Notes: generated by a model not told the origin, from the letters alone. A DNA stretch of 49,173 nt from Spirochaetales bacterium (GCA_016930675.1 JAFGGG010000020.1:1-49173), one strand, 5' to 3'. Shown: positions 35,851 to 44,069, counted from the first letter of the stretch. Translations and numbers: made by a program.

Positions 35851-36441
35851 ATGAAGAGAATCTTTTATTTTGTATGTATACTGGCAGTTGTTTATTTTAT
35901 GGATACTGGAACTACATTTGCGGGACCGGACAATACGCCGAATGAAATCTTATATGTATATAAAATATCGTGGGATCCCTCTCACAAAATAAAAATGAGC
36001 AATCGCTATTTTATTACCAACATATTCGAAGAATACAGGATAAACAACTTGAACTCATCGACGCTCGAAGAAGCCTTCGGCTACAAATCCAAAGCCGAAC
36101 ACGATGCCATTTCGAATTTGATGAAACAGGCCTTGGAAGCGCAGAACTTCACGGTGTACGGGGATATCAAAAACCACAAAGCCGGCGATTTTATGCTCAC
36201 CCTGCACGCCACGGCGGGCAGTAACGAAAGCATTTCATTGGTTTTTTATGTCTATAAATTCACCTATAATGGCAGTTTTATTTCTTACAATGTAATTGAC
36301 GACTGCATGTGGGACGCCGCGTTTCAATTCGACGACAAGGATTTCAACACGTACAGGGAACAGATAGTTGCGAAGATTGTGGAAATGTATCTGACCCGGC
36401 TTACCACAAACGATGTGGTAACGGACTATATGTCTTTTTAA
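35851..36441 (+). CDS. Exported protein of unknown function
   Basis: 196 residues; AAGGAGGGTG precedes the ATG. Signal peptide ending MDTGTTFA-GPDN. The mature part has an alpha/beta layout: ILYVYKISWDP, a charged helix TLEEAFGYKSKAEHDAISNLMKQALE, strands around FTVYGDI, DFMLTLHATAG, SLVFYVYKF and SYNVIDDCMWDA, and a final helix EQIVAKIVEMYLTRL. I recognise no family. It resembles in plan small periplasmic proteins that read a propeptide-like domain. It lies 34 bp upstream of the 7-unit repeat protein and is probably cotranscribed with it. Confidence 0.75.
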   Translation: MKRIFYFVCILAVVYFMDTGTTFAGPDNTPNEILYVYKISWDPSHKIKMSNRYFITNIFEEYRINNLNSSTLEEAFGYKSKAEHDAISNLMKQALEAQNFTVYGDIKNHKAGDFMLTLHATAGSNESISLVFYVYKFTYNGSFISYNVIDDCMWDAAFQFDDKDFNTYREQIVAKIVEMYLTRLTTNDVVTDYMSF

Positions 36442-36475
36442 GTAATAGCACTACTTATCTATAGAGGAGGAAAAA

Positions 36476-37309
36476 ATGAATACCAAACGCTCTCTTGTTT
36501 CTCTCTTACTGCTTTTTTCCATTGTATTCCCGCACACTGCGGGAGCACAGGCGGACTGCACCGAGGGGCCTACAGTTGTTCTGGATAACGGTATGTGTGT
36601 ATATGATTACTGTACTTTTAATATAGGTGAAAGCCCCAATAGGATAGTGTACATGATACTGGCCGAGGAGTGGACGCATCCTACCACCAAGATGGTTTTC
36701 GCGGCCAATGAATCGCTTTCGGTTTATGAAAACTGGAACCTGGAAAGCGCCTATCTGGCGCGCGACTGGGAATATCCCGATGTGGGCATGGTCTTTAAAA
36801 AGGGTACGCCCGTCAGATTTTATAAGAACGGGAACTTGTATATATTTACCCTGGCCAGGGACTGGAAGGATAAAAGTACCGGTAATGTACTGAAGGGAGG
36901 AAGCGAAGTATTCCTTAACGATGACGGTAAGCTTCATATATGCACGTATAAAAATGATATAACACTGTCGAACGGAATGATCATGAAGGGCGGCAAGAAA
37001 GTATATTATTTTGAAGACGGAACTATATACATGTTTGTGCTTGCCAGGCAGTGGGAGCATCCCTCATTGCAATTCAAATTGAAAAGAGATACCTGGGTGA
37101 GTTTTCACAGAAACGGGGATTTTCATCAGTTTACGCCGGCAGAGGACATGCAGCTTCCGGGTACAAGTATGGTGTTAAAAAGGGGATGTGAAATCATTAT
37201 TAAAGAGGACGGTACTATTTATTCCGCCACCTTTGCCAAGCCCTGGACCGATCCCAAGACCGGCAAAGTATATGAGGCCGGCAAGCAGCACACGTTTGAG
37301 GATAAATAG
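36476..37309 (+). CDS. Exported protein with seven tandem 32-residue repeats
   Basis: 277 residues; AGAGGAGG precedes the ATG. Sec signal ending TAGAQ-ADCTEG. From residue 57 to the end there are seven units of about 32 residues: [L/I]Y-xxxLARxW-xPxTG-xVxKxGTxVxFxxDG. Examples are LESAYLARDWEYPDVGMVF and LYIFTLARDWKDKSTGNVL. The pattern is beta-rich with a closing Gly turn, somewhat like MORN/YwqK repeats ('FYxxGxL'), but the LARxW core is different. The final unit is almost the same as in the 71-residue protein at 30226. Function unknown; a repeat surface or binding protein is likely. Confidence 0.85.
   Translation: MNTKRSLVSLLLLFSIVFPHTAGAQADCTEGPTVVLDNGMCVYDYCTFNIGESPNRIVYMILAEEWTHPTTKMVFAANESLSVYENWNLESAYLARDWEYPDVGMVFKKGTPVRFYKNGNLYIFTLARDWKDKSTGNVLKGGSEVFLNDDGKLHICTYKNDITLSNGMIMKGGKKVYYFEDGTIYMFVLARQWEHPSLQFKLKRDTWVSFHRNGDFHQFTPAEDMQLPGTSMVLKRGCEIIIKEDGTIYSATFAKPWTDPKTGKVYEAGKQHTFEDK
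36644..37306 (+). repeat. Seven-unit 96-bp coding repeat
   Basis: Units are about 96 bp (32 codons) and diverged at the DNA level except the last, which is close to the single unit in the 30226-30441 gene. Confidence 0.8.
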
Positions 37310-37394
37310 GACAGGCTTGAGCTGAAGGCAAACACCGCCGTGCGGGGGCGGGACATATATCTTTTTATCTGCGCGCATCAGCGTAATTCGCGGT

Positions 37395-37997
37395 TTAAAT
37401 CAATTTTATTATTTTAAACTGCCCTGAAAGTTTACTGTATTTCAATTCAACCTTATACTCCTTATTGGTTTCCGCTTTGTATTCCAGGCTTGTTTTTCCG
37501 AATCCGCAGCCGATCGTAAGCTTGTGCGTTCCTTCAGTGGTTTTTAAACTGATATTGAATCCGTTCATAAAAGATCCCACTGCTTCGATTACCCCGTCAA
37601 TAAATATCAAGACCGGATTTCCTTTCAAAAAGAAACCTTTTCGGGTCCAGCTGACTGATATGGTTGCATTCTTCGCCGCGCCGTCATCAGGCAATTCATC
37701 CTTCAGCATATCGGTCATTATGACATAATGAGTCTCGCCTTTGACAAGCTGATCGTAGGGGAAGTCTCCGGGTAGCCAGTAGACGTCGCCGGTTATGTTC
37801 TTCTGGATCGCCTTATCGATTGCATTAAGGCTGCGTACGCAATTTTTGCATAAAAACACCGCTCTTCTTTTTAAATTGTTGTAGTTGGTGCGCACCAGGG
37901 CTCCGGCCTGCCATTCCGAACTTTTATCGCCCTGTATATAGACTATATTTTCGCCGCTGGCGGCGTCGTTCCGGCAACTTTCACACATCTTACCCAT
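37395..37997 (-). CDS. Cys-pair (zinc-finger-like) protein with C-terminal beta domain
   Basis: 200 residues from ATG 37997, with GGAGGT six bases upstream; the frame to 38042 lacks a site. No signal peptide. MCESCRNDAASG and VFLCKNCVRSL give two CxxC pairs, a likely zinc site. The C-terminal 90 residues (ATISVSWTRKGFFLKGNPVLIFIDG ... EGTHKLTIGCGFGKTSLEY ... YKVELKYS) form a beta domain like the PEGA/DUF2846-type 'xVxIDGxxxG...L..GxHxL' sandwich. Probably cytosolic, function unknown. Confidence 0.75.
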   Translation of the reverse strand: MGKMCESCRNDAASGENIVYIQGDKSSEWQAGALVRTNYNNLKRRAVFLCKNCVRSLNAIDKAIQKNITGDVYWLPGDFPYDQLVKGETHYVIMTDMLKDELPDDGAAKNATISVSWTRKGFFLKGNPVLIFIDGVIEAVGSFMNGFNISLKTTEGTHKLTIGCGFGKTSLEYKAETNKEYKVELKYSKLSGQFKIIKLI

Positions 37998-38113
37998 GGG
38001 AATACCTCCAAAAAAAGTTTTAATTAATTGAGAAAATTGCAAGACTTAAAATATGTTAAGTAAGTAAAATACTTATTCTTCATACCATAATAAGTTAGCA
38101 ATTTCCATTTTAG

Positions 38114-38150
38114 GAGCTTCTTGTAAAAATGTTATTTTTGCAGGAAGCTC
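38114..38150 (+). terminator. 17-bp hairpin at 3' end of 38149 gene
   Basis: GAGCTTCTTGTAAAAAT pairs with ATTTTTGCAGGAAGCTC around a GTT loop. The two differences are G-U wobbles in plus-strand RNA and A-C mismatches in minus-strand RNA. It overlaps the TGA of the minus-strand gene. No T-tract follows on either strand, so it is a stabilising or bidirectional terminator-like structure at best. Confidence 0.4.
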
Positions 38151-39276
38151 AATTATCATTCAAAAAATCAGATACGGTTTTTCCGTAGACAAACTGGAGC
38201 CTGAAAAACAGCTCCCAGCTGTCCGGTATGAACAGGTAACTTTTTCTGTAGCTGCGGGCAAAACCGAAATCCACGATAGCCAGGTCGTTAAATAAATTTA
38301 TTTTAAAGCCGAATTCGAAGCCCCAAAAATAAGCGTCGTATTCCATGTTATACGAATAAGAATTATTGAAATATAAATCCACATAACTGGCATATTCATC
38401 GGCTAAGCCTATTTCCTTTTCAAGCTCGTCTTCCTCAAGAATCGCCGATAACAGTAATGCCAACAGATCGAGCGCCACGTCCACTTTCGCGTAATCGAAC
38501 CGCAGGGCCGTATCCTCCGTGTCCACGCTGACGTACACTTCGCTTCCCAACCTGATAAACCTGAATAATCGCAGATTCCGGTAACCCGCGCCGATCTGGA
38601 AATTGCGCAGTGTGTTGTTATAGTTGGCGGAAGGCTGCACCATGCCGTAGTCGCCGCCCAGCTCGAAAATATAGTTCGACTCGATGACATCGAAGGTTGC
38701 TTCATGTACGTCGAACAATGTAATGACGTTGAAATTATACATGTTTACCTGCAGCAGCAGTTTGTCCATTCTAAATTCAAAATCATCCGCCGCCAGCACC
38801 TCGTCGATATCTCCTTCCGGATAGCTGTACACAAGTGCGCCGGCGGTAAAGCCGAAATCATTGAAAATTGTAATTCTGCCTCCGAAGAGGATTTCCTGAA
38901 ACATGAAATAGGTAGTGGAAGCCGGACTTTCCACGAATGAGTTCACGTTAAAGCAGACGAACGCGCCTGCGCCCAGGTAGTCCGTTACGTCGAGCTTGCC
39001 CTGCAGCATTCCGTTAAAATGTTCGAATTCAGGGTCTATGGATCCCGAACCGGTGGGAACGGAAAAACTTTTTTCCAGTTTCAGCAGCATGTATAAATCG
39101 AGCATCCAGTCCGGATTTTCAAGCAAGAGAAAGGTATTATAATATGAATACAGATCCATGATATGCTTAAAACTTTCATATTTTGTTTTTATGTCTGAAA
39201 AATCCACCTGTTCCAGGGAAAAAAGCGGGGAGCCGCAAAAGAGGATTACTGCGCATAATGTTATTATCCTAATCAT
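38149..39276 (-). CDS. Exported beta-barrel-like outer-membrane protein
   Basis: 375 residues with a Sec signal (MIRIITLCAVILFCGSPLFS). The mature part alternates beta strands and acidic turns (YLGAGAFVCFNVNSF, GGRITIFNDFGFTAGALVYS, FQIGAGYRNLRLFRFIRLGSEVYVSVD), with a helical break at DLLALLLSAILEEDELEKE. The C-terminal region YLFIPDSWELFFRLQFVYGK is barrel-like. The terminus SDFLNDN lacks the aromatic last residue, so its assembly type is less certain. Standing alone; a possible target for the hairpin at its 3' end. Confidence 0.7.
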   Translation of the reverse strand: MIRIITLCAVILFCGSPLFSLEQVDFSDIKTKYESFKHIMDLYSYYNTFLLLENPDWMLDLYMLLKLEKSFSVPTGSGSIDPEFEHFNGMLQGKLDVTDYLGAGAFVCFNVNSFVESPASTTYFMFQEILFGGRITIFNDFGFTAGALVYSYPEGDIDEVLAADDFEFRMDKLLLQVNMYNFNVITLFDVHEATFDVIESNYIFELGGDYGMVQPSANYNNTLRNFQIGAGYRNLRLFRFIRLGSEVYVSVDTEDTALRFDYAKVDVALDLLALLLSAILEEDELEKEIGLADEYASYVDLYFNNSYSYNMEYDAYFWGFEFGFKINLFNDLAIVDFGFARSYRKSYLFIPDSWELFFRLQFVYGKTVSDFLNDN

Positions 39277-39366
39277 CAGGTTCCAATTCTATATATGTTA
39301 AAAAGTTTATTTACGGAGATATCCCCTGTCAAGAAAATTTTTAATATATCACAAGAGTCTGATAAA

Positions 39367-39403
39367 CAATGGATGTACGCGGATGAGCGCGGATTTTCAC
39401 CGG
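39367..39403. repeat. Dispersed CGGATG-type intergenic repeat
   Basis: Contains GGATGTACGCGGATGAGCGC and a further GGATT, a good match to the copies at 40791 and 44041. Confidence 0.6.
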
Positions 39404-39465
39404 CGCTTTAATTACTTTCACAAATCCGGTTATCCTCCTATGATTTAAAGCAGGAGGAAGTGCAT

Positions 39466-39524
39466 ATGAAAAAAACGGTATTCTTATTTTGGCCGCATCG
39501 TTATGCATAGGCTGCGTCAGCTAG
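39466..39524 (+). pseudogene. Frameshifted small lipoprotein remnant
   Basis: ATG 39466 has a strong GGAGGAAG site and starts MKK. A one-base shift in the A-run gives NGILILAASLCIGCVS and stop, that is a lipoprotein signal ending in a lipobox (LCIGC). The actual frame stops after 14 codons. It is a dead leader of a small lipoprotein gene. A second repeat-like CTCGCGGATGG lies just downstream (about 39526-39554). Confidence 0.5.
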
Positions 39525-39679
39525 TCGCAGACGCGCGCGAACACTCGCGGATGGATAAAAAAACGGCCGCGCGCATTCGCGCGATCTGTTGTTTTTAATT
39601 ATTTTATATTATATAATTAAACACGTTTTGCAGCAGGCAAAATCGTTTAATAAAATGTGACAGGTAAGGAGATGCAGTT

Positions 39680-39790
39680 ATGGGCGACAAAGGCAAAAAA
39701 GATAAAGGAAAACGGGAAAACCAAAAAAAAGCAAAACTGAACCTTAAGGAAAAGCGCAAACAGAAAAAAGAAAAAAAGAAATCATCATAA
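39680..39790 (+). CDS. Small lysine-rich protein (36 residues)
   Basis: The ATG at 39680 is preceded by GGTAAGGAG. The product starts MGDKGKKDKGKRENQKKAK and continues LNLKEKRKQKKEKKKSS: more than half Lys/Arg, no hydrophobic segment. Tiny proteins opening MGDKGKKDKGK occur in several bacterial phyla (from memory), so it is likely real and conserved rather than chance. It may bind nucleic acid or the ribosome (inference). Confidence 0.6.
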   Translation: MGDKGKKDKGKRENQKKAKLNLKEKRKQKKEKKKSS

Positions 39791-39888
39791 AGATAAATTT
39801 ACGAATTAATAGCAGGTGTCCTTTTTAAGGGTACGTTAATAAGTATCTGCGCTTTTCTCTGAGGCATCTTCTCTTTGAGCTGCTAAGA

Positions 39889-40277
39889 TCAATGGACTAA
39901 CATCAGCCTTTCCTCCGCTTCGAATCCCTGCGACGCGAACCATTCTTTTATGTATGTCTTTCTCCAGCAGATGCGCGGAGTACAGGGCATAGATTTTTAC
40001 GGCATTCACATTGTCGGTGGGGGAACAGCATGCATTTGTTTACGCCTGTTTAGATGACAAAAGGCGCCAGGATTCCGGAAAGCATATTGACTTCCGCAAC
40101 GTAACGGTAGATATACTTAAAAGCCGGGTGATTAAGACTGATATTGTGTTTTTTCCAGGCTTTTCTTATCAACGTATGGATTTATACCGTGCGTGCATTC
40201 GTGGGCGCAGGTTTTTATGCTCACCAGATGACATTTCATGTTTTGTGACGATGAGAATCCTTGCATTAATCGCGTAA
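39889..40277 (-). pseudogene. Degenerate minus-strand gene remnant (possible HExxH)
   Basis: Reading the minus strand, one frame gives MKCHLVSIKTCAHECTHGIN, holding a HExxH-like HECTH, before a stop about 35 codons on. After frame changes, another frame ends RKTYIKEWFASQGFEAEERL and LMLVH at the stop 39889-39891. Both pieces look protein-like but no frame joins them. It may be a decayed metallopeptidase or an unrelated pair of remnants. Weak evidence. Confidence 0.25.
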
Positions 40278-40324
40278 TTATAGCAACATATTAATATACG
40301 GCTTTTTTAAAGTAGAGGAAAATT

Positions 40325-40668
40325 ATGAAACGTAAAGCATTTTTCCTTTTGCTTGTCTGTATAACAAAATAGCTTTAAGCTATCCCGATTCGTTTTATAC
40401 CATAAACAGAGCTGTTGCCAATGGGCATTTGGATATTCTACAGCCGCTGGCCGCAAAGGGCGGCGCTGTTAATGAAAAAGCAGAGCATGGATGGATGCAG
40501 TTAGATGTGGCGGCAAGAGCAGGTCATCTTGATGTTGCCAAGTTCCTTGTTTCCAAAGGCGTACCGATAGATGCCAAGGCAAGCGATAATCGCACAGCTT
40601 TGGATATGGCAGTGGAGAAAGACCGCTACGATACGGAAGTTTTCACTATCGGAAGGAGTATGAAATAA
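40325..40668 (+). pseudogene. Truncated, frameshifted ankyrin gene (partial copy of 30454 gene)
   Basis: The ATG at 40325 opens a signal-like MKRKAFFLLLVCI that stops at TAG after 15 codons. A different frame then runs PDSFYTINRAVANGHLDIL, GHLDVAKFLVSKGVPIDAKA and SDNRTALDMAVEKDRYD, matching the first two to three units of the 30454-32523 product (DSFYTIQRAVADGRLDIV, LDVAEYLVSKGVPVDAKASD, MAVEKGRYDIV). After RYD the similarity stops in unrelated codons. It is a partial duplicate, dead by frameshift and truncation. Confidence 0.8.
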
Positions 40669-40790
40669 CAATGGCCGAATACCTGCTGCCCGCGAACCAG
40701 GCCATGTTTGCCGCCATACGGGAAGGAGTGAAGGGGTTTTGAGGAGTGAGCGGGGTGATGCTGCGGAGCACTATTCATAGTACTAATAAA

Positions 40791-40863
40791 CAAACCACGG
40801 ATGTACGCAGATTTGCGCGGAGATTAATCCTCTTAATCTAGTACATCCGCGCAATCTGTAGTT
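40791..40863. repeat. Dispersed CGGATG-type repeat, palindromic copy
   Basis: CCACGGATGTACGCAGATTT then GCGCGGAGATTAATC on the left is mirrored by CATCCGCGCAATCTGTAGTTTG on the right, with an inner GATTAA-TCCTC-TTAATC hairpin. It is two copies of the element in inverted orientation and could fold into a long cruciform. It sits directly upstream of the promoter region of the 40904 gene. Confidence 0.7.
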
Positions 40864-40903
40864 TGTTTTATATTATGGGATATAATAAACTGAGAGGCCT
40901 GAT

Positions 40904-42124
40904 ATGAAAAAGTCATTGATTCTTATAAGTGCGGCAATACTTCTTGTAAGCTGCCCCAAGCAAAAACCGGAAACAGTCGGCAGGGCGGCATTACTGCACA
41001 CCGTGGCGGACAGGCCCGTTTCCGACGATGGGCCGCCCGAAACACTAAGTGCCCGCGAACTCTTCATACAAGCCGCTTCTTTCCCTGTTTACGGCACCAT
41101 TACCGAAGACAGCGTGCGTCTGCGCAGCGCAGCCTCGCCGGAAAGCGGCGTCATAACATTGTTGATGAAGAATCAGCGGGTCGAGATCCTGGAAAGGACG
41201 GCCGAACCGGCAGTTGCTCAGGAGATGGCCGATTTCTGGTACAGGGTGAAACTCGAGGACGGCAGCGCGGGCTGGGCGTACGGATTCTTTATTATGATCG
41301 ACGAACTCGAGGTGTTCATGCGGTTTAAAAAGAACGATCGCGGTGTGTACATGGATAAAGATGATTTCGCGGTGAACCAAGCGGTGTACGTTACCGGAAA
41401 AAACGCGCCCCTTTACCGCTCACTGCGGGAAAAACATACCGCGTGCGACGCGCAGTGGAGGGGGAAATACACAATCAGCGCTGTTTCGGACACCGTGTAC
41501 CGAAAGAGCGGAGCATTAATGAGGTTCGTGCAGATTACGGGAAACAAGGCGTCGGGCTGGATAGACACGCGGTACATATCCATGTACCTGCTGCCCCTTA
41601 AAGACAATTATGTTTTTGCGCAGGAAAATATTTTTTGTGAGAAAGTATACGCCTGGCACGGCATATTCATCTACGATGACCTGGCCTGGTCGCCGGACGG
41701 AGAAAAATGCGGCATTGAAAAATTTTTAAAAAAGGACGGCGTATGGATAAACGGTTTTGTTATTGAGCTGATGGAGATAAAGGATATCAATAACGATAAC
41801 ATAAACGAAATAATCGTCGGGGGCTTTTCTTTCGGCGGCAAAATGCATTCGGGAGCTTTTTCCGCCGGCAATGCCGAAAAGTGGATGAGCATCGACGAAA
41901 AAGGATGTTACGTTTTGTTTGTCAAATATCTCGGTATAGAATATATCGGCGAGGAGGTGGGAGGATCGTATTCTCATGAATATGAGTACTTTTATAATAA
42001 AGAAAACAATTTTTTATACAAGATAAAAGAGAAGTATATGTTTGAAGAGTACGATGCGGAGAAAAAGGAACTATGCCATGAAGAAATATACGAATGGGAC
42101 GGCAAGATATACGCAAAGAAATAA
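40904..42124 (+). CDS. Lipoprotein with SH3 domain
   Basis: 406 residues; GAGAGG lies upstream, and a TATAAT at 40881-40886 may be its -10. Lipoprotein signal MKKSLILISAAILLVSC (lipobox LVSC). Residues 60-130 form an SH3_3-type domain (ITEDSVRLRSAASPESGVITLL ... FWYRVKLEDGSAGWAYGFFI). A second barrel-like region (DNAPLYRS-type GKNAPLYRSLREKHTA, ASGWIDTRYIS) may be another SH3 relative. The C-terminal half carries IKDINNDNINEIIVGGFSFGG, a calcium-site FG-GAP/EF-like strand. No enzymatic motif is seen. It shares its SH3 module with the ankyrin and WD40 proteins. Confidence 0.88.
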   Translation: MKKSLILISAAILLVSCPKQKPETVGRAALLHTVADRPVSDDGPPETLSARELFIQAASFPVYGTITEDSVRLRSAASPESGVITLLMKNQRVEILERTAEPAVAQEMADFWYRVKLEDGSAGWAYGFFIMIDELEVFMRFKKNDRGVYMDKDDFAVNQAVYVTGKNAPLYRSLREKHTACDAQWRGKYTISAVSDTVYRKSGALMRFVQITGNKASGWIDTRYISMYLLPLKDNYVFAQENIFCEKVYAWHGIFIYDDLAWSPDGEKCGIEKFLKKDGVWINGFVIELMEIKDINNDNINEIIVGGFSFGGKMHSGAFSAGNAEKWMSIDEKGCYVLFVKYLGIEYIGEEVGGSYSHEYEYFYNKENNFLYKIKEKYMFEEYDAEKKELCHEEIYEWDGKIYAKK

Positions 42125-42229
42125 AAGTGTAAGGCTTTTTATTCAGTGGTAACACTATAAGGCAAAGCGAGAAATATACGCTTAAAAACAGCACCTGACA
42201 CTTTGTTTGGATTAAAGAACATATTCTAA

Positions 42230-42258
42230 CCGCGGATGTACGCAGATTTGCGCGGATG
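42230..42258. repeat. Dispersed CGGATG-type intergenic repeat
   Basis: CCGCGGATGTACGCAGATTT then GCGCGGATG, nearly identical over more than 25 bp to the left arm of the 40791 copy. Confidence 0.7.
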
Positions 42259-42274
42259 TTTTAGAAAAACATTT

Positions 42275-42973
42275 TTACGTGTTCAAAACAACCTGCCGTT
42301 TGTGCTTGGGCATTTTTTCAATCGCGTATCTCAAGGCAATTCTGGGAATGTTTTTTTTATGGGTATTTAGAAAATCAAATATTATCTTTTCATGCGATTG
42401 GCTTAATTCCTTTAAAAGCCACCCGAATCCTTTGTGCACGAGCGGCTCTTGGTCGCCGAATAGTTTTCGGCATACGTCAAGGGACATTTCCAGAAAACCG
42501 GGCATGCCCGCCGCATAAATCAGGGTAACGGGACCCGCTCTGCGCACCCATATATTTTGTTCTTTGATCCATTGATAGATTCTTTCCGCGCAGGAAGGGA
42601 ATCGGCGGACCGCTTCCCCCAGCGCATGAGTGCACAGATCGTCGCAGAGCCCGTAATTGTTGACATAGGTATAAAGCCAGGATTCGAACACATAAAAGTC
42701 TTTTTTTTCATAGCGATCTTTTAATCTGAACGCCCAGTCGAAGGCGATTGTTTTTTTTTCATGGATGCGCGAATCCAGTAATTTTTTGCATAGAGCAAAA
42801 ATATCATCCTTATTCCCCGCTTCAATGTTTTGATAGTATTTTTGTGCTATTTCCCTGTTTGCGGACATGCGCACGCCGTAGTAATCCTTATATCTGATTG
42901 AGTTGAGATGGGTTTTTCTGACATAGCTGAAATCTATATGTTCGCGCAGCTCGCGCTCGATGGCGTTTAACAC
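42275..42973 (-). CDS. DNA alkylation repair protein (AlkD family)
   Basis: 232 residues, full length for the family. The AlkD/HEAT-like repeats are visible: EKKTIAFDWAFRLKDRYEKKD, NNYGLCDDLCTHALGEAVRR, WVRRAGPVTLIYAAG and KGFGWLLKELSQSH. AlkD excises 3- and 7-alkylated purines using a conserved Trp and Asp in the 'VDNWxxxD' region; here that segment reads NNYGLCDD, so the Asp is kept but the Trp appears as Tyr. No signal peptide. It is monocistronic, between two repeats of the CGGATG family. Confidence 0.88.
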   Translation of the reverse strand: MLNAIERELREHIDFSYVRKTHLNSIRYKDYYGVRMSANREIAQKYYQNIEAGNKDDIFALCKKLLDSRIHEKKTIAFDWAFRLKDRYEKKDFYVFESWLYTYVNNYGLCDDLCTHALGEAVRRFPSCAERIYQWIKEQNIWVRRAGPVTLIYAAGMPGFLEMSLDVCRKLFGDQEPLVHKGFGWLLKELSQSHEKIIFDFLNTHKKNIPRIALRYAIEKMPKHKRQVVLNT

Positions 42974-43055
42974 CAGGTAACTTCCCTGTTTAAATATGGA
43001 TTAAAAAGATATTAATAACAATACACGCCGCCTGTCAAGATGAACGGTTTGGAAA

Positions 43056-43090
43056 AGCACGCATCCGTGTGCATCGGCATAATCCGCGGT
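43056..43090. repeat. Dispersed CGGATG-type repeat, inverted, degenerate
   Basis: On the minus strand CCGCGGATTATGC, GATGCACACGGATGC; same word order as the other copies. Confidence 0.45.
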
Positions 43091-43152
43091 GTTATGTTTT
43101 GCAACGTTTCTTCAATAATAAAAAATAGGATTTAAAAAGGAGGATGTATAAA

Positions 43153-43282
43153 ATGAGATCTAAAATCAGTTTTGCGTGTGTGCTCGCGCTCGCTCTGGTG
43201 TGCTCCGCGGGCTTTGCCCGATATCCAAAAGCGCCTGGATCACGAGTTCGGCGTGAGTCTGACATGGGATCCGAACGAGTAA
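43153..43282 (+). pseudogene. Signal-peptide gene remnant
   Basis: ATG 43153, behind AGGAGG, encodes MRSKISFACVLALALVCSAGFA, a good Sec signal. A one-base shift then gives DIQKRLDHEFGVSLTWDPNE and a double stop, which looks like the N-terminus of a mature exported protein. The unshifted frame runs into arginine-rich noise. A truncated and frameshifted gene start; family not recognised. Confidence 0.5.
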
Positions 43283-43309
43283 TAATTAAAACAAATAAAA
43301 ACCGGCTTT

Positions 43310-43949
43310 CTAGAACAGGTAGCCGACACTGACGCCCGCGGTAAATCCCCACTGGGTGGCAAAATCGCCGGAAGACACTCCGTCGGAATCCGGACAGGGC
43401 GTTAAATTGTAGGTAATGAACACTCTGGGCGAGATGACAAAGCTGTCCATCATAAATGCCGCGCCTACGCCGCATAGAATAACAATGTCGTTCAGGTCGT
43501 CCGAGCCCGGATCTCCGATAATGTTGCCGTTTCCGTCAGGATCCAGGTTGAACACGATCATGTACTGAATGCCGAGCGCGGGGTAGAGGTAAAACCCGCC
43601 CATATCGATCGGGTATCTGCCTATCAGCGCGATATTCAGCGCGGAAATTGAAAAATCATCGTCCTGCGGATAGTCGCTCGATGACCCGCCCATGGTCAAT
43701 GTGGAATCGGGTTTTGCTATATTCGTGGTGTAACTGACGGCCAGGCTCACGAAGGTAGCGTCAAAATACGCACCCACGGAAATCATGTATAAGGTGGTAT
43801 CCATTTTATTGTCCTCATTCTGGCCCGCGCTGTCGAATATCATCCCGTAGTCCAGCGAAACGCCGGCGCTCAATTGGATGTCCTGAGCAAAGGCCCATAC
43901 TGCCATTACACAGATGCAGGCAATTAAAACAATTTTTTTTAGCAGGCAT
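43310..43949 (-). CDS. Outer-membrane beta-barrel protein with frameshift-prone start
   Basis: About 212 residues: signal KKIVLIACICVMAVWAFAQ, then DIQLSAGVSLDYGMIFDS and strands FVSLAVSYTTNIA, ALNIALIGRYPIDM, FYLYPALGIQYMIVFN, FVISPRVFITYNL, WGFTAGVSVGYLF ending in Phe. That is an OmpW/OprF-size eight-stranded barrel. No in-frame ATG precedes the signal. The ATG at 43949 (MPAKK) would be in frame only if the eight-A tract at 43933-43940 had seven. Alternatives are a CTG start at 43945 or a long upstream leader, which would be arginine-rich. Either the gene is phase-variable or decayed, or the sequence has an error. Confidence 0.65.
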
Positions 43950-44040
43950 ATAAGCCGGAACAGCCGGGCGGTGCGCGTACGCGTACGCGTAATGTGCGGT
44001 TTTACGCGCGTGGTTATTACGATTAAAGAAGGAAAATAAA

Positions 44041-44069
44041 TCACGGATGTACGCGGATTCACGCTCATA
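44041..44069. repeat. Dispersed CGGATG-type intergenic repeat
   Basis: TCACGGATGTACGCGGATTC then ACGCTCAT, close to the 39367 and 40791 copies. Confidence 0.6.

Noticed and set aside
40669..40741. Short frame MAEYLLPANQAMFAAIREGVKGF after the ankyrin remnant
   Set aside because: 24 codons, no ribosome binding site and no recognisable family; probably more debris of the remnant.
43970..44000. ACGCGT tandem repeats near the outer-membrane gene start considered as a regulatory repeat
   Set aside because: Only three copies and no defined spacing to a promoter; may be part of an adjacent dispersed-repeat copy.
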